Positions 18,697-27,748 of a stretch of 64,000 nucleotides of DNA are shown here, in pieces. The notes below the pieces were generated by a model that saw only the letters and a program-made list of their open reading frames with translations, did not search any database and was not told the DNA's origin. The DNA comes from Roseovarius sp. ZX-A-9. GTDB lineage: Bacteria > Pseudomonadota > Alphaproteobacteria > Rhodobacterales > Rhodobacteraceae. The position numbers were made by a program, and so were the translations under genes. The stretch covers positions 124,001 through 188,000 of the forward strand of contig NZ_JAPWHW010000001.1 in the NCBI RefSeq assembly GCF_028369135.1, read 5' to 3'. Positions within the stretch are counted from its first letter, which is position 1. Each line of letters opens with the position of its first letter.

Positions 18697-19657
18697 AGTT
18701 GTCAAACCCGGCCTTTTGACCACCATTCAGGATCTGGGGCGCCCGGGCTATTTTCACCTTGGCATTCCCGAAGGCGGCGCGATGGACCGCGCAGCGATGC
18801 GCATCGCCAACATGCTGGTCGGCAACCCCGAGGATGCCGCAGGGCTCGAGGCCGTGTTCATCGGCCCCGAACTGACGTTCAACGACGATACGCTGGTCGC
18901 CGTATGCGGCGCCGAAATGCCGATCCTTGTCGATGGAGAGGCGCGTGACGGTTGGTCGTCCTTCATGGTCAAGGCAGGCCAGACGTTGAAATTCGGTTTC
19001 CTCAAAACCGGCGCACGCATCTACATCGCTTTCGCGGGCGGCATCGACACGCCCCCGGCCCTGGGCAGCCGTGCAACCTACCCCATCGGCGCGTTGGGCG
19101 GCTTTGAAGGCCGCGCATTGGCGGCGGGGGATGTCGTGCCGGTCGGCGCGGCAACGTCCAATGCCAAGGAACGCACGCTGGACAAGAGCCTGCTGGCCGA
19201 GTTGCCCAAACCGGCCGAACTGCGCGTTCTTCCCGGCCTCTACTGGCACCGCCTGACCGAAGCCTCGCAAGATCAGTTTTTCGCGGACGAATGGAAGGTA
19301 GCGCCCGAGGCTGACCGCATGGGATACCGTTTCCGCGGCGGCAACCCGATGGAATTCGTCGAGCGCGAGCAGCCCTTCGGTGCCGGCTCGGACCCGTCGA
19401 ACATCGTCGATGGTTGCTATTCCTACGGTTCGATCCAGGTACCCGGTGGAACCGAACCCATCGTGCTGCACCGCGACGCGGTCTCGGGCGGGGGCTATTT
19501 CACCATCGGCGCGATCATCTCGGCGGATATGGACCTGATCGGTCAGCTGCAACCCAACACACCCGTCCGTTTCGTACGGGTAGACATGGATAAGGCCCTC
19601 ACGGCCCGCCAAGAGCGCAAGGATCGACTGCAGAAAATCCGCAAATCCCTGTCCTGA
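18686..19657 (+). CDS. pxpC: PxpC / KipA-like AHS2 subunit
   Basis: This AHS2/KipA-family protein has 323 residues: start FEVVKPGLLTTIQDLGRPGY, the GGAMDRAAMRIANMLVGNP motif, FAGGIDTPPALGSRATYP and the late GTEPIVLHRDAVSGGGY. It forms a complex with PxpB in 5-oxoprolinases and is the second half of the carboxyltransferase fold in urea carboxylases. It is the last gene of this operon, followed by a 410-bp gap before the transporter genes. No dedicated terminator is clear. Confidence 0.9.
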   Translation: MTFEVVKPGLLTTIQDLGRPGYFHLGIPEGGAMDRAAMRIANMLVGNPEDAAGLEAVFIGPELTFNDDTLVAVCGAEMPILVDGEARDGWSSFMVKAGQTLKFGFLKTGARIYIAFAGGIDTPPALGSRATYPIGALGGFEGRALAAGDVVPVGAATSNAKERTLDKSLLAELPKPAELRVLPGLYWHRLTEASQDQFFADEWKVAPEADRMGYRFRGGNPMEFVEREQPFGAGSDPSNIVDGCYSYGSIQVPGGTEPIVLHRDAVSGGGYFTIGAIISADMDLIGQLQPNTPVRFVRVDMDKALTARQERKDRLQKIRKSLS

Positions 19658-20067
19658 CAGGGGTTTGCACTCAACCCAAAACGCGGGCTGGCCCGCAGGC
19701 CAGCTTGCGAGGGCAAACAAGGAACCGGAAATGCAGACCGCACCTACCAGCAAGCGACCTGCGACATCTTTGGGATCTCCGAAGGCCGTGGGGCTCGGGC
19801 CTGCCGGCATTGAGCGGACGAATGACCTGAACCAGTTAAAAGGGGCGAACCAACCTATGGTGGCAAAGCCCAAAGTCCACAGCGACGGCAGGCAGCATTT
19901 GTACGCTATTCCATTCCAAATTGGCCGCTCACGACCAATAACGCGGCCAAAACCGACAGGATAGTAGAGGAAACGCGTCGGCATGAGCTGAGTCGATATG
20001 AGGTGCGTTCCTTGGTGGCTGTCCCCAAAAATACGCAACAACGATAAAATGAACTAGGAGGTTCACA
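19658..20067. other. Intergenic region before the ABC transporter operon
   Basis: Four hundred ten bases with no convincing gene; the only open frames have odd composition and no start signal. It must hold the promoter of the transporter operon; a strong AGGAG at 20056-20060 precedes the binding-protein gene. At 19825-19842 there is an 18-base word that recurs with one mismatch at 25635-25652 upstream of hyuA. I see no terminal inverted repeats of an insertion sequence. Confidence 0.5.
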
Positions 20068-21117
20068 ATGAAGAAACTGTTTTCCAGAGTGTCCGTTTCG
20101 GCGCTGGCCATTGCGTCAATGGCAACGATGGCATCCGCCGAAGGCCCCCTGTGGCCCTTCGACGTGGTCAATGCGGCCGATGGCAAAGCCGAGATCACCC
20201 CGTACACGGGATTGGAAAAGGCCGAAAAGCCTTGGCATATCTGCGTCCTGTTCCCGCATATGAAAGACAGCTACTGGGTCGGCGTCAACTACGGCATCGT
20301 TGATCAGGCGCGCAAGCTCGGGGTCAAGGCGACGATCCTCGAAGCTGGTGGATACACCGAAGCGGCCAAGCAGGTGTCGCAGTACAATGACTGCATGGCA
20401 CTGGGCGTGGATGCGATCGTGATCGCCGCGATTTCCGAGGCTGGCCTTGCCAAGAGCATGTCCGAAGGCAAGGAAAAAGGCATCGTTCAGGTTGGCGTGA
20501 TCAACCCGATGAGCGATGTGGCAGACGCGCGGATCTTTGCAAACTATGATGACGCAGCCGAAGCCGGGGCGAAATTCCTCGTCGATATGGCGGGCGACAA
20601 ACCGATGCGCATGGTCCATTTCCCTGGCCCCCAAGGCTCCGGTTGGGCCGAAGCTTCGACCGAAGGCGTCAAGCGTGCGATTGAAGGCAGCAGCATCGAA
20701 CTGCTCGAGGCCAAGTATGGCGACACCGGCAAGAGCATCCAGTTGCGTCTGGTCGAGGATGCGTTGCAGGCCTATGGCGATGTGAACATCGTTTACGGTA
20801 CTGCCGTGACCGCCGAAGTCGCCGCGCAAGCGCTGGAAGAAGCCGGAAACGATGATGCCATCGTCGCGGCCTACTATTCCAACGAAGGCATGGTTGACCT
20901 GGTTCGTTCCGGCGTGGTGACAGCAACCGTGACCGAATCCCCGGTCATGGAAGCCCGCATCGCGATGGACATGGCCGTGCGTATCCTTGAGGGCAAAGAG
21001 CACCTGACCAACCTGCGCCCATCCATGACCGTGGTGACCAAGGACAACATCGGCGATATCGACCTGACACGCGCCTTCGCGCCTGCGGATTTCGATCCGG
21101 TGTATTCGGTCGAGTAA
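20068..21117 (+). CDS. TorT-like periplasmic binding protein of the ABC transporter
   Basis: This 349-residue type I periplasmic binding protein has a signal peptide (MKKLFSRVSVSALAIASMAT, cleavage near ASA-E around residue 25). The mature part has the Peripla_BP_4 layout (WHICVLFPHMKDSYWVGVNYG, then NDCMALGVDAIVIAAIS). It resembles TorT, the TMAO-sensing partner of TorS, more than ribose-binding RbsB. Here it is followed directly by ATPase and two permease genes, and no histidine kinase is near, so a transport role is favoured. The ligand is unknown, probably the island's substrate. It is the first gene of the ABC operon, with AGGAG eight bases before ATG. Confidence 0.85.
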   Translation: MKKLFSRVSVSALAIASMATMASAEGPLWPFDVVNAADGKAEITPYTGLEKAEKPWHICVLFPHMKDSYWVGVNYGIVDQARKLGVKATILEAGGYTEAAKQVSQYNDCMALGVDAIVIAAISEAGLAKSMSEGKEKGIVQVGVINPMSDVADARIFANYDDAAEAGAKFLVDMAGDKPMRMVHFPGPQGSGWAEASTEGVKRAIEGSSIELLEAKYGDTGKSIQLRLVEDALQAYGDVNIVYGTAVTAEVAAQALEEAGNDDAIVAAYYSNEGMVDLVRSGVVTATVTESPVMEARIAMDMAVRILEGKEHLTNLRPSMTVVTKDNIGDIDLTRAFAPADFDPVYSVE

Positions 21118-21123
21118 GAACTG

Positions 21124-22695
21124 ATGAACGCAACATCAACTGGTCCGGGCGAAGTCATTTCGCCCGGCACCCCCTTGGTCGAGATCTCGCATCTGGACAA
21201 ATCCTATGGCGCCTTCAAGGCGCTGGAGGACATGCAGTTCGAATTGCGGGCCGGCGAGGTCCATGTGCTGTTTGGCGAAAACGGCGCTGGCAAGTCGACG
21301 CTGATCCAGATCATCTGCGGTGTGCAAAACTATGACAGCGGCGAATATCGCCTCTTTGGCGAGACGCTGACCGGGCTCACCCCCGCGGTGGCCCATGAAA
21401 AAGGCGTGAGCATCGTCTTTCAGGAGTTCAGCCTGATCCCCGAGATGACCGTCGAGGAGAACCTGTTTCTCGGACACGAAATCACCGGCGGCTGGCGGCT
21501 GGCGAAATCCGCAATGCGGGCCAAAGTGCAATCGGTTCTGAACCGGCTTGGATTCAAGCTGGATCCCGCTGCACGTGTCAGCACCCTGCGCCGTGCGCAT
21601 CAGCAAATGGTCGAAATCGCCAAGGCATTGCTTTGGGACTGCCGGGTTCTCATTCTTGATGAGCCGACCGCATCCCTGACAGATCAGGAAGCGGCACAGC
21701 TTTTCGATATCATTGAGCAGTTGCGCGACGAGGGGCTGGGCATCATCTATGTCTCGCACCGTATGCCCGAAATCACACGCCTCGCGGACCGGATCACCGT
21801 GCTGCGCGACGGCAAGTACATCACGACAGTGAACCAAGCCGACACTTCCGAAAAGGAGCTCGTCCAGCTGATGACGGGCCGGTCCTTTGACAGCTTTTTC
21901 CCGCAGATCGCACGCAATCCGGGCGAGACCGTTCTGACCTTCGAAGACGTGACTTTGCAAAGCGGCCATGCCAAGAACCTGAGTTTTTCGGTGCGCCGTG
22001 GAGAGGTGCTGGGCTTTGCCGGGCTGGCTGGCTGCGGCAAGTCGGAAGTGCTGCGCGCGGCCTTCGGCTTGGAAAAGATCGCGACGGGTCGGATCACCGC
22101 GAATGGCGTCGCGCTGGAAAAACACAACCCCCGCAAGGCTCTGAGCAGCCGGATATGCTATTTCCCGTCAGATCGCTCGACCGAAGGGCTGGCGATGCAT
22201 CAGAGCCTGACTTTCAACAGCACCATCGCGGCGCTGGACGATCCGGTTTTTTCGCGCCGCAAGACTCTTTTGAACCGACGCGCAGAGCGCGGGTTCACCG
22301 AAAAGATGATCGACAAGCTGAAGATTCGCACACCCGGTTTGACGGCCAAGGCCGACCAGCTGTCGGGCGGCAACAAGCAAAAGCTGATGATTGCGCGCGG
22401 CCTGTCGCGTGAATTCGACGTGTTCTTGTTCGACGAACCAACCGTCGGCGTCGATATTCAGGCCAAGCTGGAAATCTATGACGTCATCAAGACCCTGACC
22501 GAAGAGGGCAAGGCCGTGGTGATTGCGTCGTCCGAACTGGCCGAAGTGATGCACATGTCGCACCGTGTCATCGTCATGCGCGAGGGGCGCATCGTCGGCG
22601 AACTGGATGGCGAGGCCGTCACCGAAAGCGCAGTGTTGTCGCATTTCTTTGATCACGACAACAAAAGCCAGGCAGAGGAACAACACGCATCATGA
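21124..22695 (+). CDS. CUT2-type ABC transporter ATPase (RbsA-like, two NBDs)
   Basis: This 523-residue protein has two tandem nucleotide-binding domains, as in ribose-type importers. NBD1 (about 18-255) has GENGAGKST and LILDEPTASLTD but a degraded signature: LRRAHQQMVE instead of LSxGQQQ. NBD2 (about 270-510) has GLAGCGKSE, the intact signature LSGGNKQK and LFDEPTVGVD. Catalytic asymmetry is known in this family, but here the weak signature is in the first domain. Six bases separate it from the binding-protein gene, and it overlaps the first permease by 4 bp. Confidence 0.92.
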   Translation: MNATSTGPGEVISPGTPLVEISHLDKSYGAFKALEDMQFELRAGEVHVLFGENGAGKSTLIQIICGVQNYDSGEYRLFGETLTGLTPAVAHEKGVSIVFQEFSLIPEMTVEENLFLGHEITGGWRLAKSAMRAKVQSVLNRLGFKLDPAARVSTLRRAHQQMVEIAKALLWDCRVLILDEPTASLTDQEAAQLFDIIEQLRDEGLGIIYVSHRMPEITRLADRITVLRDGKYITTVNQADTSEKELVQLMTGRSFDSFFPQIARNPGETVLTFEDVTLQSGHAKNLSFSVRRGEVLGFAGLAGCGKSEVLRAAFGLEKIATGRITANGVALEKHNPRKALSSRICYFPSDRSTEGLAMHQSLTFNSTIAALDDPVFSRRKTLLNRRAERGFTEKMIDKLKIRTPGLTAKADQLSGGNKQKLMIARGLSREFDVFLFDEPTVGVDIQAKLEIYDVIKTLTEEGKAVVIASSELAEVMHMSHRVIVMREGRIVGELDGEAVTESAVLSHFFDHDNKSQAEEQHAS

Positions 22696-23696
22696 CGGCA
22701 ATAGCTGCAAGTCAACAAAGCCGCCTCGGCAGGGTCATGAAGGCCATCGGCATTCTGCCGGTCGTCCTGATCATCACATGCATTCTGCTGGCGCTGTACG
22801 AGCCACGCTTCCTGCGGACATCGAACCTGATCAACGTCCTGCGCAATGCGTCGTTTCTGGCGATCATTTCCGCCGGTCAGATGCTGGTCATCATCGTTGG
22901 TGGTTTTGACATTTCCGTGGGTGCCATCGTGGCACTGACCAGTGTCAGTACCGCGCTTTCCATGGTGGGGCTTTCCACAATCGGCATCGAAAGCGCGCCG
23001 CTGATCGTTTTGCTGGGCTGTCTGGCAGGATTGGTCCCCGCACTTGTCGTGGGAATCGTGAACGGTTTCTTCGTCAGCGTAATGAAAATCTCGCCCTTCA
23101 TGGTAACTATCGGCACCATGACCATGGCGGCCGGGATCGCAGGTTATGTGACCGGAGGCACGCCGATCTATGACATGCCCGAGCTTTTCACCCGCGAAAT
23201 CGGGCGCGGCCGGTTCCTTGAACTGCCCTATATCGTCTACGCCGCGGCAATCGTGCTGCTGGCCTTGTGGTACATGCAGACCCAGACCCGTCTGGGACGG
23301 TATTTCTATGCCGTGGGCGGCAACGAGAAAGCCTCAAGGCTTTCGGGTCTGAATACGCGCAAATACATCTGGCTGGCCTACATTCTCAGCGCCCTGCTGG
23401 CCGGAATCGTCGGCATCTTCCTGACCGCACGCGTGGGCTCGGGCGAAGCGACGCTTGGCAGCACTCTCATGCTCGAGAGCATTTCGGTCGCCGTCATCGG
23501 CGGCGTGGCCCTGAAGGGCGGTGTCGGTCGTATCCAGATGGTCGCGCTCAGCGCAATTTTCCTGTCGGTCCTCAGCAACGGGATGAGCCTCGCACGGATC
23601 GATAGCAAATATCACATCATCATCATCGGCCTGGTCATCATCATCGCCGTCGCCGCCGAAAGCTATCGCGAAAACCGCAGGAGCAGGCATGTCTGA
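22692..23696 (+). CDS. CUT2-type ABC transporter permease 1 (RbsC-like)
   Basis: This 334-residue inner-membrane permease has about eight to ten hydrophobic segments. It carries the family motifs GGFDISVGAIVALTSV after the third segment and GGVALKGGVGRIQMVALSAI near the end; the latter contains the conserved G-G loop of BPD_transp_2 permeases. ATGA overlap with the ATPase gene and an 8-bp overlap with permease 2 show tight coupling. Two different permeases suggest a heterodimeric channel. Confidence 0.92.
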   Translation: MTAIAASQQSRLGRVMKAIGILPVVLIITCILLALYEPRFLRTSNLINVLRNASFLAIISAGQMLVIIVGGFDISVGAIVALTSVSTALSMVGLSTIGIESAPLIVLLGCLAGLVPALVVGIVNGFFVSVMKISPFMVTIGTMTMAAGIAGYVTGGTPIYDMPELFTREIGRGRFLELPYIVYAAAIVLLALWYMQTQTRLGRYFYAVGGNEKASRLSGLNTRKYIWLAYILSALLAGIVGIFLTARVGSGEATLGSTLMLESISVAVIGGVALKGGVGRIQMVALSAIFLSVLSNGMSLARIDSKYHIIIIGLVIIIAVAAESYRENRRSRHV

Positions 23697-24672
23697 GAAA
23701 ACCCAAGCATACGGCATCGATCTTCGCGCAGTGGCGCCGCACCTGCTGTTGCCGCTGGCGATCCTCGGCGTGGTCGCGGTCTTTGCGATGCTGCAACCGG
23801 CGATGTTGTCGGCCGATAACGCCGTCAACATCATGAAACAGTCATCTCTGTTCTTTTTCGTGGCCTGTGCGCAGCTGGTCGTGATCATCACGCGCGGGTT
23901 CGACCTGTCGGTCGGCGCCACGGTTTCGCTGGTGTCTGTCGCGTCGTCCATGGCGATGACCGCGTTGCTCCCGTCGATCGGAGCAGGCGCCAGCATCTTC
24001 GTAGGGGTGGTGCTGGGGCTGTTGATCGGCGCGGCGATCGGTGCGGTGAACGGTGCGCTGGTGGCTTATGGGCGGATCAACCCGTTTGTCGTCACCCTGG
24101 CGACGATGAGTGTCTTTACCGGGGTCGCAACAACGATTTCAGGCGGATTTCCGATTTTCAATCTGCCGGACGCCTTCACCTTTGCATTCAACCAGATGAC
24201 GATTCTGCTGCTACCCATTCCACTGGTCATCGCGGGACTGGTCGCCTTTGCGCTGCATTTTTCTCTGACGCGCACCGTGCATGGCCGGGTGCTATATGTC
24301 CTCGGGGACAGCAACGAAGTGGCCCATGTCGGCGGACGGCGCGTCAAGGAACATCTGTTTCTGGCCTATGTCACCAGCGGCGTCCTGGCGTCGGTTGCGG
24401 GGCTGTTGATGACCGCGCAAACCGGATCGGGAGAACCGAACCTCGGCACCTCGCTGGTCCTGAGCAGTATTGCCGCGGCAGTGATCGGGGGGGCGTCGCT
24501 GCGCGGCGGAACGGGCGGTATCTCTGCGCCGGTCTATGGCTCTTTGCTGATCGTGTGCCTGTCCATCGGCATGAATCTGCAACAGATCAACGGATCGCTA
24601 CAACCGGTGGTCATTGGGGCCATCCTCGTGTTCGGGGCCGCGCTGGATGCCTACCGCACGAAATCACGATAG
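23689..24672 (+). CDS. CUT2-type ABC transporter permease 2 (RbsC-like)
   Basis: This second permease, 327 residues, is paralogous to the first: TRGFDLSVGATVSLVSVAS and GGASLRGGTGGISAPVYGSL occupy the same places. It has eight or more membrane helices with no signal peptide. It is last in the operon of binding protein, ATPase and two permeases; 239 bp separate it from the broken AraC-type regulator gene. Confidence 0.92.
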   Translation: MSEKTQAYGIDLRAVAPHLLLPLAILGVVAVFAMLQPAMLSADNAVNIMKQSSLFFFVACAQLVVIITRGFDLSVGATVSLVSVASSMAMTALLPSIGAGASIFVGVVLGLLIGAAIGAVNGALVAYGRINPFVVTLATMSVFTGVATTISGGFPIFNLPDAFTFAFNQMTILLLPIPLVIAGLVAFALHFSLTRTVHGRVLYVLGDSNEVAHVGGRRVKEHLFLAYVTSGVLASVAGLLMTAQTGSGEPNLGTSLVLSSIAAAVIGGASLRGGTGGISAPVYGSLLIVCLSIGMNLQQINGSLQPVVIGAILVFGAALDAYRTKSR

Positions 24673-24911
24673 GGCCCATCCGACGCGTGGCGCATGACAG
24701 TCTGCGACAAACGCCTTGGATGTGGTATTCTTCGAGTCATGGGGGGTTGCCTGTTTCACAACGCGACGAGGCAAGATTGGCGGAAAAGAGCGTACATCAG
24801 AGCCAAATGATTGTGCGTATTTCACCAAGTAATCAAGGCGGCGCCAACGGAAAGTAAAGCTTATTGACAGGTGGAGATTCGTCCAGGGTTTTTACCTCGA
24901 CAGGAGAGAAC

Positions 24912-25612
24912 ATGTTTTTTTCGACCAAGCAATGCGACGGAGCGAACAAGAACCAGCTATGGGCCCGGGCTCTGTCCGAGACCTACTTTCCGCTTTCGAC
25001 AGAATTCGCCAATGAGGCCGAGTTTGACGGCACGTTGCAATCCTGGTCGCTCGGCATCCTCGGGCTGTCACAGATGGAGGTCGACGGCACGCTCTACCGC
25101 CGCAAGAAAAGCCACTTTGCAAACGAGAAAGACAGCAGCCTTCTGATCACCATACCGCGATCGGAAGATGTCCACTTCACGCAGTCATCGCGGGATGCGC
25201 AATGCAGTCCCGGAGGCTTCTTGGTGGAGCGTGGCGATATCCCGTATGACTTCTGGCACAGCAAGCGCAACAAGCTTTGGGTGCTCAAGGTGCCGACAGC
25301 CAGCGTGAGGTCAAGGTTGGGTGCGACCGATCGGTTTGGCGCGCTGACATTTGATGCGACTCAAGGCGTCGGCATGTTTTTTGTCGGCGCGGTGCGCAAC
25401 GCGATCGAGAATATCGAGACGATCAACGATGCTGCGCGCGAAATGGCGGGGCATTGAAGATGACGAACGACACGACGACCGTGGCAAATATCGCCTACAA
25501 ATGGGGGTTCTATGATCAGGCGCAATTCTGCAAGCACTACCGCGCGCGCTTTGGCTGCACTCCGACCGAAACCAGAAAAAAGAGCCGACTAGTAGCCGAA
25601 GAACAGAGCTAA
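24912..25612 (+). pseudogene. AraC-type regulator with internal deletion and frameshift
   Basis: The first part, from ATG 24912 behind GGAGAGAA to the TGA at 25455-25457, encodes about 181 residues of an AraC_binding_2-type sensor domain (KDSSLLITIPRSEDVHF, GGFLVERGDIPYDFWH). The second part, in a different frame from 25460 to 25612, encodes TTTVANIAYKWGFYDQAQFC and KHYRARFGCTPTETR, the second helix-turn-helix of AraC proteins. The first helix-turn-helix, normally 60-70 residues between them, is absent, so more than a single base was lost. The gene should not make a DNA-binding protein. It sits between the ABC operon and hyuA and probably once controlled one or both. Confidence 0.85.
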
Positions 25613-25714
25613 CTCCGGCCAGAGGCCCAAGAAAACCTGAACCAGTGAAAAGTCTCTTTCGAGAGGCACGGTAACGCTGTGCTTATGGCATGGCCACAGA
25701 TGCAAGGAAGCAAC

Positions 25715-27748
25715 ATGACAAAATCCAGGGTAGCTGTCGATGTGGGTGGAACGTTCACCGATGTGTGCATCATGGACGAGGACACCGGCGAAATCCGTAT
25801 CGAAAAGACACCGTCAACACCGGATGATCCGATGCGCGCGATCATGAACGGGGTCGCGGACGCAAAGGTGGACCTGGCGGATGTGACGATGTTCTCGCAC
25901 GGGACCACCGTGGCGACCAACGCGCTGATCACCCGCAAATTGCCGCGCACGGCGATGGTCTGCACCGAAGGGTTCCGCGATGTCGTGGAAATTCGCCGCT
26001 CGAACAAGGAAGATCTCTGGGACACCTACAAGGATGTTGCCAAGCCCTATATCCCCCGGCGGGACCGGCTGACCGTCAAGGAACGCGTCGATGCGGCGGG
26101 CAAGATCCTTCAGGAACTGGACGAGGACGAGGCCCGCAAGGTGGCCGAAATCCTGAAGAAGCGCGACGTCAAAGCCATCGCCGTCTGCTTCATCAACTCT
26201 TACGTTAACGGCCAGAACGAACGGCGCATGAAAGAGATCCTCACCGAGGTGATGCCGGATGTGCATGTGTCGATCTCGTCCCAGATCATGCCCGAGATTT
26301 TCGAGCACGAGCGGTTCTCGACAACGATGGTAAACGCGGCGGTGTCGCCCGTGGTGGTCGATTATGTCTCGCGGCTGAGCGACAAGCTGAAAGATGGCGG
26401 TTACGCGCGCGATCTGCTGCTGCTGCATACCGGTGGCGGCGTGATGACCCCCGCCAGCGTCAAGGATTTCGCAGCCCGTCTGGCAGGATCCGGCATTGCC
26501 GCAGGCGCCATTGCCAGCCGTTTCATTGGCAACCTGTGCGGGTTCGAGAACTCCATCGGCTTCGACATGGGCGGAACCAGCACCGACGTGTCACTCGCCC
26601 ACCATGGCGAGCCCATCATGACCAAGGACTGGTATATCGAATATGGCTACCCGATCCGCTTCCCCAGCATCGAGGTTCTGACCATTGGCGCTGGCGGTGG
26701 ATCGCTCGCCTGGAAGGACGAGGGCGGTTCGCTTCGCAACGGTCCGCAATCGGCGGGCGCCTATCCGGGGCCTGCCTGCTATTCCAACGGGAACGAGGTT
26801 GCCACCAACAGCGACGCCAACCTGGTTCTGGGGCGTCTTGGCACCAGCCTTGCGGGCGGCGAGATCACGCTTGATCCCAAACTGGCGGAAAAGGCGGTAC
26901 GCGAAACCGTGGCCGAACCCTTTGGCATGGAACTGCACGAGGCCGCAGAGGCGATCATCGACGTGGCCAACGCGAACATGGCCAATGCCGTGCGCCTTCT
27001 TTCCATCACCCGCGGCCATGATCCACGCGATTTCGCACTGGTCGCCTTTGGCGGCGCTGGTGCGTTGCACGGCGCGGAAGTGGCAAAAGAACTGTCGATC
27101 CCCGTCGTGATCGTACCGCCAAACCCCGGCGTCACCTCGGCGATGGGCTGCTTGCTGGTCGATATTCAGCATGATTTCTCTGACAGCTTCATGGCTGATG
27201 CCGCTACGACAAACCCCGAGGATCTGGAGGCCGCGTTCCATAAGATCGAGGCCGAAGCCGTCGATCGTCTGCGTCACGAGGGCGTCACCCCTGAAAACAC
27301 GGTGCTGCAGCGCACGGTCGAGATGATGTACCAGGGTCAATGGCGCTCGCTTGCAGTTCCGGCCCCCTCCAAGGTCACCAGCACTCAGGATCTGATCGCC
27401 GGTTTCCACGAACAGCACGAGCGTGAATATAACTTCAGCCGCGAGGACGCGCCGGTGAGCATCTTCCGCGTCGGCGTCAAGGCCACCGGTGTGGTTCCCA
27501 AGGCGGAACTGCCCAAGCACGAAGTCGTGGAAAACACGCCGACACCTGCAGGCCAGCGCGATGTCTGGTTCGATGGCAAATGCTGCAAGACCGACGTTTA
27601 CGAGCGGGTGGATTTCAAGGCAGGCGCGCAATTCAGCGGCCCCGCCATCGTCGAACAGGTCGATTCAACGGTTGTCGTTCCGCCAAACACGACAGCAAAG
27701 GTCGATCAATACATGAACATTCTTATCCGGTGGAGGACTGAGGCATGA
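25715..27748 (+). CDS. hyuA: Hydantoinase/oxoprolinase family protein, HyuA (N-methylhydantoinase A-like)
   Basis: This ATP-dependent amidohydrolase alpha subunit has 677 residues in the ASKHA fold: VDVGGTFTD at 8-16 (phosphate 1), FSHGTTVATNALI, LLLHTGGGVMTPASV, GFDMGGTSTDVSL (second phosphate loop) and AFGGAGALHG. The family opens hydantoin, N-methylhydantoin or 5-oxoproline rings using ATP, or carboxylates acetone/acetophenone in related enzymes. The start is ATG 25715 after AAGGAAG; the upstream frame to 25679 is unsupported. It overlaps hyuB by ATGA. Confidence 0.93.
   Translation: MTKSRVAVDVGGTFTDVCIMDEDTGEIRIEKTPSTPDDPMRAIMNGVADAKVDLADVTMFSHGTTVATNALITRKLPRTAMVCTEGFRDVVEIRRSNKEDLWDTYKDVAKPYIPRRDRLTVKERVDAAGKILQELDEDEARKVAEILKKRDVKAIAVCFINSYVNGQNERRMKEILTEVMPDVHVSISSQIMPEIFEHERFSTTMVNAAVSPVVVDYVSRLSDKLKDGGYARDLLLLHTGGGVMTPASVKDFAARLAGSGIAAGAIASRFIGNLCGFENSIGFDMGGTSTDVSLAHHGEPIMTKDWYIEYGYPIRFPSIEVLTIGAGGGSLAWKDEGGSLRNGPQSAGAYPGPACYSNGNEVATNSDANLVLGRLGTSLAGGEITLDPKLAEKAVRETVAEPFGMELHEAAEAIIDVANANMANAVRLLSITRGHDPRDFALVAFGGAGALHGAEVAKELSIPVVIVPPNPGVTSAMGCLLVDIQHDFSDSFMADAATTNPEDLEAAFHKIEAEAVDRLRHEGVTPENTVLQRTVEMMYQGQWRSLAVPAPSKVTSTQDLIAGFHEQHEREYNFSREDAPVSIFRVGVKATGVVPKAELPKHEVVENTPTPAGQRDVWFDGKCCKTDVYERVDFKAGAQFSGPAIVEQVDSTVVVPPNTTAKVDQYMNILIRWRTEA

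Noticed and set aside
19665..19964. 99-residue open frame in the gap before the ABC operon
   Set aside because: No ribosome site, no domain, and composition unlike coding DNA here.
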